From: an uncultured Gammaproteobacteria bacterium | GTDB lineage: Bacteria; Pseudomonadota; Gammaproteobacteria; UBA6429; Thiohalophilaceae | Length of the DNA: 64,000 nucleotides | Assembly: GCA_913064945.1 (NCBI GenBank) | Contig: CAJYAN010000015.1 | Coordinates: 1-64,000, forward strand | Reading direction: 5' to 3' | In this document: one piece after another, positions 58,801 to 64,000 of the stretch | Numbering within the stretch: the stretch's first letter is position 1 | Layout of the letters: each line of letters starts with the position of its first letter | The notes under the pieces: generated by a model | What the model was told of the DNA's origin: nothing | The model's input: only the letters and a program-made list of their open reading frames with translations | Database searches by the model: none | Made by a program: the position numbers and the translations under genes

Positions 58801-59234
58801 CCGAGTACGCCACCCCATGCCCAATGGCCGGAGACCGGATAGATGAATACAACGACCATGACGGTAATAAAATGATACGAGCTAAACCGAACGCGTTCCG
58901 CGATCGCCCCCGACACAATCGTCGCTGCCGTGGCACAAAACATGGTCTGAAATAAAAAGAAGGCCGCCAGCCAGGGGGCTTCATGGCCGACATTGGTAAA
59001 AAACTGTGATCCCCCTAGCAGCCCGCCATGGGATTCACCAAACATAAGGGCAAAACCGACTACCCAGAAAAGAATGACCGAGATAACAAAATCCGTCGCA
59101 TTTTTCATGGCGACGTTAATCGCATTTTTGCTTCGCGTCGCACCTGATTCAAGGCACAGAAACCCTGCCTGCATTAACAATACGAGAACACCGCTGAGTA
59201 ATAACCATAAAACATCAAGGCTTGAATTATTCAT
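55809..59234 (-). CDS. Ammonium transporter fused to PAS-GGDEF-EAL signalling domains
   Basis: A 1141-residue fusion. Residues about 1-395 are a complete Amt channel, with the pore histidines in FAGSTVVHSVGGWVAL and AIPVHLGAGIWGT. A HAMP-like linker (about 425-455), two PAS/PAC units (about 455-700), GGDEF (about 710-870) and EAL (about 885-1135) follow. The cyclase motif is ARLGGDEFGILL near residue 788, with an RTGD I-site five residues before. In the phosphodiesterase domain EAL reads ELF, but the other catalytic motifs (DDFGSG, KID, AEFVE, QGYY) remain. It should couple extracellular ammonium to c-di-GMP. The ATG at 59234 is preferred over TTG at 59240. Confidence 0.92.
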   Translation of the reverse strand: MNNSSLDVLWLLLSGVLVLLMQAGFLCLESGATRSKNAINVAMKNATDFVISVILFWVVGFALMFGESHGGLLGGSQFFTNVGHEAPWLAAFFLFQTMFCATAATIVSGAIAERVRFSSYHFITVMVVVFIYPVSGHWAWGGVLGGTRGWLAELGFVDFAGSTVVHSVGGWVALAAVLIVGPRTGRFVSGVLQPIPGSNAPLALLGVLFFIVGWVGFNGGSTLALNASVPGIVANTILAASSGAVTSLLFCKIYPGKCIDSTLVFMNGILAGLVAITANCHAVTPGDAVIIGAIGALVTIFVDRLLMRYQIDDAIGAIPVHLGAGIWGTIAVALFGDPVKLGTKLDFISQLEVQVLGIVVIGVWAFVVAYVLLSLLNRMFPIRVSVEDEEKGLNVSEHGAVTELNDLMTAMKKQEDSADLSLRVPVEPFTEVGQIASKYNRVMDSLENAIQQTKSIVRDIRDGIITFRENGILTSFNPGAEKIFGVLAADAIGNSFCSMLDSSANIICQSHSIKKDEMSIEKLTRMHKSEVIGRRQDNSQFFMELTVTKSLHNGMQQYTGLIRDITDRKKIEEELFQQKERALVTLESIADGVITTTAEGIVKYMNAAAEYFTCWSSKEAEGRLFEEVYNAVDDNKKKRSSSVMSNVLNKHDSIYDTNTYTLVGKNGKEYAVKHTASPIRNRKGEVIGAVVVFHDVTSTREMQRQLSHQATHDSLTGLKNRNAFETKTIELIADAQTEGSEHILCYLDLDQFKLVNDTCGHFAGDELLRQVAALIKAHLRTGDTVARLGGDEFGILLYGCNVDHGREVAENIRESIREFRFPWDGKQFSIGVSIGLIRIEPDTENLTQLLSLADAACYAAKDLGRNRVHIYETNDKELANRQGQMQWVTRIQEALDQDRLRLYFQSISPASNVQQKSGHYELFIRMLDEEGGIIPPGAFIPAAERYDLMKDIDKWVVHNALAWLGDQHRKGNSEILSCSINLSGASVGDAKFLADIKAQFIRHKLRPGLVCFEITETTAIANIQSATHFIEDLKKIGCKFALDDFGSGLSSFAYLKNLPVDYLKIDGTFIKDIDKNSMDYAMVQSIHTIGHVMGLKTVAEFVETESILSCLQEIGIDYVQGYYIDRPKPLEQLEGVVFMPR

Positions 59235-59240
59235 GCACAA

Positions 59241-59830
59241 CCACGCTTTATTACCATCATCTCCACTTCTAATGCTTGCAGAAGGTGAAGATATTGCTTT
59301 CCCTGATACTGGCTCTTAAATTGTTGCACCGAATCGATGCTCACGCCTTACATTTGTCGCCAAATGGTGCGTGACGGGTGCGTATAAGACTATATTGCCA
59401 CGTAATATTAATGTGGCAATTTCTATGCCACTCGTGCGCCGCCTCTACCAGGGAATCATCACTACCCAGGGCTCACCACTCGCCTATCAAAAAAAAGCGC
59501 CCCTCATTTTCTTTATCGCTTCTAAACCGTCTGCCTTGTTCCTATCTATTCCCTTACAAATAATCATTGCGACATACAGGCAACGTAACCTTTCTATATT
59601 ATTTTGACCTCCAAAACTTATAAGCAACAATGTCATCAATTGCGCTGATAGCTTTTCTCAATACGCTATAAAAATTAAATGTTATCGAGGCAAGCCAATT
59701 ATTTACTCTCTGCTATGCTTATTAAAAATATAGACAACAACTGCCACAACTTGATTTCTTTTTAACGCTGCTTATTGGCGTTACAGACTCATAATAACTT
59801 TTATAACACTATGCAAATGAGGGGGGTCTC
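59241..59830. other. Gene-free interval of about 590 bases
   Basis: No supported gene. A 78-codon open frame at 59371-59607 has no ribosome site. ATTGCCAC (59394-59401), an 11-base loop and GTGGCAAT (59413-59420) form a clean hairpin of unknown role. The interval holds the promoters of the divergent Amt fusion and cytochrome genes. No -24/-12 promoter was found for the Amt fusion. Confidence 0.45.
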
Positions 59831-60994
59831 ATGAATATTAAAATCATTTTAGGTGCACTGCTTACGCTCTTCGTCTTGGTCACCACGACCAATGTCTCGG
59901 CCTTGCCAGCCTTCGCTCGCAAGAATAATATCAAGTGTTCCTCATGCCACACCACTTATCCAACACTCACACCTCTAGGCAGACAATTCAAGGAGGCGGG
60001 CTATCGATTTACTGGAAGTGATGTTGGTGATGCAACATTATCTGACTACCTGCAGTTTGATAAAAATTTCCCCATGTCCCTGGCTTTGGTCTCGCGCCCT
60101 TATAACAATAGCAAATTAGGTACCCGCGAAATTCGTGCCATACATGAAGGTGAACTCTATGCAGGTGGTGAAATCTATAAAAATGTTTCCGGTTTTCTAG
60201 AAATAGAGGCAGAAGGGGAAGATGGTTTTGGTCTGGTGGTCACGAGTGCCAGCATCACTTACAATCAAAGCCGAGTCCTGAATATACAAACGGGCTACGG
60301 CCCAACACTTATGGCTGATCCCTATGATACCTATGCCGATATGCGTCGTCTGACGGCCTCCCACTATGAAATCATGAACCAGACTTTTGGTGGTGCCGAT
60401 AACGCGGATAAAATGCGACACGCTCGGCAGCAAGTCTCCGTATATGGCCGCCCACTTAATAACCTATTTTACTACGCTGGTGTGGGAGGCTTGACTGAAG
60501 ACAAAGTCGGTAGTGACTCCAGCATCTATTTCGCACGACTCGCCTTCGACATTACGCAGAATATGATGGTCGGCGGGATGCTTCTAAAAGGTAGCTGTAA
60601 GTTATCTGATTGCACCAGCGCCACACAGAGCCGTGATTTTAGCCGTCTTGCCATTGATGGCCAGTTCGAGATTGGCCACTTTCGCCTGACCGGTGTCTAT
60701 ATGCAGGCTAAAGATGACTCCAATACTGGTATACAGGCAACCAATAACGGCTATTATATACAGGCAATTTATCACCTCATGGAAAATGGCCGTCCAACCC
60801 TGGTACCATTACTACGGCTTGAGACTTATGAGAAAAACAATGGCCAGGATAAATACTCACTTGCTACGGCAAATATTACCTATTATTTTACCGAGAACGT
60901 AAAAGGATTTATCGAATATCAGGATACCTATGATGCACCAACGGGCGTTGCCAGGGACAATATCACCACGTTACAGGCTGAAATCGTTTTTTAG
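59831..60994 (+). CDS. Outer-membrane monoheme cytochrome c/beta-barrel protein (Cyc2-like)
   Basis: A 387-residue secreted protein. The signal peptide ends near NVSA (residue 24). A single haem c motif CSSCH lies at residues 36-40 within LPAFARKNNIKCSSCH and is followed by PTLTPLGRQFKEAGYRFTG. That pattern resembles the N-terminus of Cyc2-type cytochrome-porin fusions of iron oxidisers. The remaining 340 residues are rich in alternating strands and end in LQAEIVF, as expected for a barrel. A Cys pair (GSCKLSDC) lies in a putative loop. GAGGGG precedes the ATG. Function in extracellular electron transfer is inferred, not shown; other families share the N-terminal motif. Confidence 0.7.
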   Translation: MNIKIILGALLTLFVLVTTTNVSALPAFARKNNIKCSSCHTTYPTLTPLGRQFKEAGYRFTGSDVGDATLSDYLQFDKNFPMSLALVSRPYNNSKLGTREIRAIHEGELYAGGEIYKNVSGFLEIEAEGEDGFGLVVTSASITYNQSRVLNIQTGYGPTLMADPYDTYADMRRLTASHYEIMNQTFGGADNADKMRHARQQVSVYGRPLNNLFYYAGVGGLTEDKVGSDSSIYFARLAFDITQNMMVGGMLLKGSCKLSDCTSATQSRDFSRLAIDGQFEIGHFRLTGVYMQAKDDSNTGIQATNNGYYIQAIYHLMENGRPTLVPLLRLETYEKNNGQDKYSLATANITYYFTENVKGFIEYQDTYDAPTGVARDNITTLQAEIVF

Positions 60995-61021
60995 TTTAAA
61001 ACAAATCGTACTTCATCCACT

Positions 61022-61049
61022 CGGGCAGTAACCACTGCCCGTTTTTTTT
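61022..61049 (+). terminator. Rho-independent terminator after the cytochrome gene
   Basis: CGGGCAGT (61022-61029), loop AACC, ACTGCCCG (61034-61041), then eight T. It is a strong terminator, 27 bases past the stop. Confidence 0.95.
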
Positions 61050-61139
61050 CGATTCCCGACACTCATCACTCTTATAACCGGCACCTGCACAGTGGCAAGC
61101 CTGTAATCTCACTGACTCACGCGGTAAGATAGCCCTACC

Positions 61140-62963
61140 ATGCCAACCCAGAACAATTTAAAAGCCATTCACCACCAATATGGATGGCGTCACATCTTCG
61201 ATATCGTGTTGCAACACAAGCACGAATTAGTTCTTGCCAATATCATCGCCCTTCTGGCGGCACTGACAATTGTCCCCATCCCCTTGCTGATGCCCCTGCT
61301 GGTGGACGAGGTCCTGCTGCATAAGCCAGGGACGCTGGTCAATATTACTCAATACCTGTTCCCACCAGGCTGGCATGGACCGGTGCTGTATATCCTCTTT
61401 ATACTGGTCTGCACCATTACCCTGCGTATCTCTTCTTTGCTCTTAACCGTATTACAGACCCGCCAATTCACTATCATTGCCAAAGACGTGGTCTATCGCA
61501 TTCGCCATGCGCTCTTAATGCGCCTGCAACGCATCTCCATGGCCGAGTATGAGACTCTCGGCAGTGGTGCCGTGGCCTCACGCTTTGTTACCGACCTGAA
61601 TGCCATTGACACCTTTATCGGCGAGTCCATTAGTAAAACGCTTATATCCATACTCAGCCTGATAGGTATTACCGTGATTCTGTTGCTCATACACTGGCAA
61701 CTGGCGCTGTTTATTCTCTTCATGAACCCACTCGTCATCTATTTTACCGTGCGGATGGGTAAGAAGGTTAAGCTGTTAAAAAAGCATGAGAACAGTGCCT
61801 TTGAACTGTTTCAGCAGTCGCTTATCGAGACCCTGGATGCCATTCAACAAGTGCGCGCCGCCAACCGTGAAGGCTATTACCTGTCGCGGGTGATTGATCG
61901 CGCGCGCGGTATCCAGACACACTCCACGGCCTTTTCCTGGAAATCCGACGCGGCGAATCGTTTATCCATGGGTATTTTTCTGGTCGGCTTCGAATCCTTT
62001 CGTGCCATCAGCATGTTGATGGTGGTGTTTTCTAATCTTAGTATTGGCCATATGATGGCGGTATTCGGCTACCTGTGGTTCATGATCACGCCGGTACAGG
62101 ACGTACTGAATATTCAGTACAGCTGGTATGCAGCCAGAGCCGCCCTGAACCGTATCAATGACCTGCTTGCCCTAAAACAGGAACCACAGTACCCCCACCT
62201 GCATAATCCCTTTACCGACAAGACCACGGTCGGCATTGAGGTCAAAGATATCTGTTTTCGTTATCGTAGTGATAATGACCATGAACTCGTATTGCGTAAC
62301 GTCAATCTGAACATTCGGCCCGGTGAAAAAATCGCCCTGGTCGGTGCCAGTGGTGGTGGCAAATCAACGCTGGTGCAGGTCCTAATTGGTTTATATCCAC
62401 CACAACAGGGCATGCTGTATTTTGATGGTGTGCCGGTTACCGAGATCGGTCTCGATATTGTGCGCGATAACGTTGCCACGGTGTTACAACACCCGGCCAT
62501 GTTTAATGACACAGTACGCAATAATCTGACTCTCGGCCAGGAAATCTCTGATACACAGCTATGGCAGGCGCTGGAAGTCGCGCAACTCAAAGATGTGGTC
62601 GAAGCAATGCCACAACAGCTGGACAGCATTATCGGCCAGCAGGGCATTCGTATTTCCGGTGGCCAACAGCAACGCCTCGCTATTGCCCGCATGATTCTCG
62701 CCGATCCCAGGGTCGTCATACTCGATGAAGCCACCTCGTCACTGGATACCGAAACCGAATTACACCTGCACGCGGCCCTGCGTACCTTTCTAAAAGATCG
62801 CACCACCATCATCGTCGCCCATCGCCTCAGTGCCGTGCGTCAGGCGGATAGAGTCTACGTCTTTGAAGATGGTCATATCATCGAGGAAGGTGTACATGAG
62901 GATCTGATTCAAAGTCAGGGACTATATCAACGCCTGTACGGCGGGTATGTTGAGAAGACTTAA
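61140..62963 (+). CDS. ABC exporter, fused membrane and ATPase domains (MsbA-like)
   Basis: A 607-residue half-transporter. Six helices lie in residues about 30-320. The ATPase domain has Walker A GASGGGKS (near residue 403), signature ISGGQQQRLAIARMI and Walker B VVILDEATSSLD, followed by the H-loop IVAHRLS. There is no peptidase domain. It could export lipids, peptides or drugs; the substrate is not indicated. It stands between a strong terminator and the cassette region, so it is probably monocistronic. Confidence 0.92.
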   Translation: MPTQNNLKAIHHQYGWRHIFDIVLQHKHELVLANIIALLAALTIVPIPLLMPLLVDEVLLHKPGTLVNITQYLFPPGWHGPVLYILFILVCTITLRISSLLLTVLQTRQFTIIAKDVVYRIRHALLMRLQRISMAEYETLGSGAVASRFVTDLNAIDTFIGESISKTLISILSLIGITVILLLIHWQLALFILFMNPLVIYFTVRMGKKVKLLKKHENSAFELFQQSLIETLDAIQQVRAANREGYYLSRVIDRARGIQTHSTAFSWKSDAANRLSMGIFLVGFESFRAISMLMVVFSNLSIGHMMAVFGYLWFMITPVQDVLNIQYSWYAARAALNRINDLLALKQEPQYPHLHNPFTDKTTVGIEVKDICFRYRSDNDHELVLRNVNLNIRPGEKIALVGASGGGKSTLVQVLIGLYPPQQGMLYFDGVPVTEIGLDIVRDNVATVLQHPAMFNDTVRNNLTLGQEISDTQLWQALEVAQLKDVVEAMPQQLDSIIGQQGIRISGGQQQRLAIARMILADPRVVILDEATSSLDTETELHLHAALRTFLKDRTTIIVAHRLSAVRQADRVYVFEDGHIIEEGVHEDLIQSQGLYQRLYGGYVEKT

Positions 62964-63075
62964 TCCATAGAGTCATCTGATTGCGGTCTTTGTCTATGCA
63001 CGATTTTGTCACTCTTGAAGATAAGTTTTTGATCTTATTTATAATTATTCCATTTATTGATTATATTGACACAGA

Positions 63076-63117
63076 AATAGGCAGATTCTGCCTATTACCG
63101 TAAAATACGGATTCCGT
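63076..63117. repeat. Three consecutive short inverted repeats before the cassette
   Basis: AATAGGCAGA-T-TCTGCCTATT (63076-63096) is a perfect 10-bp repeat. CCGTA-AAA-TACGG (63098-63110) and ACGGA-T-TCCGT (63107-63117) follow and overlap each other. They lie just left of the cassette boundary. They might be a transcript end for the ABC gene or the remnant of a recombination site. Confidence 0.6.
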
Positions 63118-63127
63118 CTAATATACT

Positions 63128-63134
63128 GTTAGCT
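63128..63134 (+). other. Left junction of a gene cassette (GTTAGCT)
   Basis: GTTAGCT fits the integron core site GTTRRRY. It is the exact reverse complement of AGCTAAC at 63808-63814, the start of the attC of the same cassette. In an excised circular cassette these two heptamers are the two ends of one attC, so the match is expected only if this is the cassette's own 5' end. The cassette would span 63129-63870. Confidence 0.72.
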
Positions 63135-63152
63135 ATTACATGGAGGAAGTGC

Positions 63153-63809
63153 TTGATAGAATTGACATCATTTCCGGCGTTGTTCGGAGGAGCAACTATA
63201 ATAGCGACAGGCTTATCCTCTTGGTTTGGTCGTTTATTGTTAAAGAAACTCCTCAATGACGAAAAGCATAAAACAGACAAAATGCTAGAACGATTCAAGT
63301 CTAAACTAAGCAGGAATACTAGCAGAGAGTTAGAGCAGGTCAAATCTCAACTTGCACTACATACCAAACAATTAGAGAATGAACACTCCGCTATTTTTTC
63401 TAAACAAATTGAAGTCATGGACACGACATTCAAAGCACTAGTTTCAATTTCCAACCAAGCATCAAGGTCATTATGGTTCGTCGAGTGTCCAAGGGATGCG
63501 AGCGGGATAAGGGCAGAAGCAAATAAACTTCATCAAGAAATTAAAGAGTTAACCGTATATTTCAGTCAACATAGAATCTATCTCGACAGTGAGGTATGTG
63601 GTGTCGTCAGTGACGCAATATCTAAAGCAAGTGACCCTGCCGTAGCATATGTCTGCTATTTAGGAAACTATGACGACCATGAACTCCACACTATCCAGGA
63701 CGTTAGAGATAGAAGCTGGGATCAAATCTGCGAAGATTTACATCCTGCTATCGAATTAGTAGAGTCGAAATTTAGGTCGCAGTTTTTGCACCACAAATCA
63801 ACCAAATAG
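63153..63809 (+). CDS. Cassette-borne hypothetical membrane-anchored coiled-coil protein
   Basis: A 218-residue protein of no family I recognise. Residues about 8-26 are hydrophobic (ALFGGATIIATGLSSWFGRLLL), then a long charged helical region (about 30-90) suggests a coiled coil. The rest is mixed and soluble. The start is TTG at 63153 with GGAGG 6 bases upstream. Its stop lies inside the R'' core of the attC that follows, a normal close fit in cassettes. Base composition is more AT-rich than the housekeeping genes. No function is proposed. Confidence 0.75.
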   Translation: MIELTSFPALFGGATIIATGLSSWFGRLLLKKLLNDEKHKTDKMLERFKSKLSRNTSRELEQVKSQLALHTKQLENEHSAIFSKQIEVMDTTFKALVSISNQASRSLWFVECPRDASGIRAEANKLHQEIKELTVYFSQHRIYLDSEVCGVVSDAISKASDPAVAYVCYLGNYDDHELHTIQDVRDRSWDQICEDLHPAIELVESKFRSQFLHHKSTK

Positions 63810-63876
63810 CTAACAAAGCGTTTCACTCGGAAAACTAGGCCTGCGGCCTATTTTCCGGTGAACTTAATCGTTAGAA
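63808..63876 (+). other. Integron attC recombination site
   Basis: 69 bases. The outer cores are AGCTAAC (63808-63814) and GTTAGAA (63870-63876), matching RYYYAAC and GTTRRRY. Between them the two arms pair almost perfectly: 63820-63841 against 63845-63863, with apex TGC. The left arm has three unpaired bases (63821, 63827, 63835), the extra-helical bases that orient attC folding. The layout copies the classic AACAA...GTTCA / TGAAC...CGTTAG order of 59-base elements. Confidence 0.82.
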
Positions 63877-63886
63877 AACACTGAAC

Positions 63887-64000
63887 ATGGAACAATACGA
63901 GCTACTTCAGGAACTCGAGCTAGAGTTAGTACAGCCGACAACACGACGGAACGTTACTCGCCTTTCTGAGTTGATTGATGATGGATTTGAAGAGTTCGGC
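63887..64000 (+). CDS. DUF4440-like protein, N-terminal fragment (second cassette, cut by right edge)
   Basis: Only 38 codons are in the window: MEQYELLQELELELVQPTTR and on to LIDDGFEEFG. The pattern LLxLExxLxxPxxRRxxxxLxxLIxxxFxEFG is that of the DUF4440 (NTF2-like) family, small proteins often met in integron cassettes. It starts 10 bases after the attC, as expected for the next cassette. The ribosome site is weak. The remaining protein and its attC are outside the window. Confidence 0.6.
   Translation, partial: MEQYELLQELELELVQPTTRRNVTRLSELIDDGFEEFG

Noticed and set aside
55809-59234. Possibility that the Amt fusion is two genes
   Set aside because: The frame is continuous from the Amt domain through the linker to PAS, with no internal stop or start with a ribosome site, so a true fusion is more likely.
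59241-59380. A sigma-54 promoter for the Amt fusion gene
   Set aside because: Read the minus strand for GG-N10-GC and found none with matching flanks.
59371-59607. 78-codon frame with a hydrophobic middle between the Amt fusion and the cytochrome gene
   Set aside because: No ribosome site; composition looks like non-coding DNA. Kept only as part of the interval note.
62964-63127. A preceding attC or attI site left of the first cassette
   Set aside because: No TAAC-type R'' core lies in this stretch, and no integrase gene is adjacent.

Overview
The window reads as a chromosomal segment of a gammaproteobacterium. The evidence is gene order rather than any single marker: a LysM protein-dprA-smg-topA-tsaC-hemF block diverges from a def-fmt-rsmB-DUF4390-ntrY-ntrX-trkA-trkH block, and ubiK lies next to comM, an arrangement typical of that class. 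Species cannot be assigned. Most genes are densely packed housekeeping genes. Two places look accessory: the left edge (an IS256-type element) and the right edge (integron-type gene cassettes). The block 7.1-16.3 kb appears more AT-rich than its neighbours and carries a complete efflux/two-component module.

Layout. 1-125: start of an IS256-family transposase and the IS end. 129-5110: aminopeptidase-like lipoprotein, then moxR-DUF58-transglutaminase operon. 5334-6983: ubiB-like kinase. 7165-15544 (minus): response regulator, TolC-type channel, membrane-fusion protein, RND pump, PepSY protein and, after a gap, the sensor kinase. 16308-23877: small outer-membrane protein, nhaA, speA/speE polyamine genes, GH15 glucoamylase. 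24590-26878: DUF4124 protein, fetAB-type ABC exporter, CDGSH protein. 27000-30363: glnK-amtB and two TorF-type porins. 30563-36432: ubiK, comM, hybrid sensor kinase, DUF2835, hemF, tsaC. 36659-54105: topA, smg, dprA, LysM; def, fmt, rsmB, DUF4390, ntrY, ntrX, trkA, two trkH copies, methyltransferase. 54189-62963: glutamate-synthase-like FMN protein, a 1141-residue ammonium transporter-PAS-GGDEF-EAL fusion, a monoheme cytochrome/beta-barrel protein, an ABC exporter. 63128-64000: a gene cassette with a well-formed attC site and the start of a second cassette gene.

How the parts work together. Nitrogen sensing is a theme: glnK-amtB has a -24/-12 promoter and an NtrC-like site, and a second Amt is fused to c-di-GMP enzymes. 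The ntrYX pair nearby has an NtrX whose ATPase core has lost key residues. The efflux module carries matching PmrA/QseB-type direct repeats at the same distance (67 nt) upstream of the regulator and of the PepSY gene, which suggests autoregulation. Potassium uptake has TrkA plus two TrkH copies.

The most unusual observations are the attC site and cassettes at the right edge without an integrase in view, the Cyc2-like cytochrome-porin, the Amt-GGDEF-EAL fusion, the degenerate NtrX, and the paired regulator boxes of the efflux module. All calls were made by reading the sequence, with no database searches.
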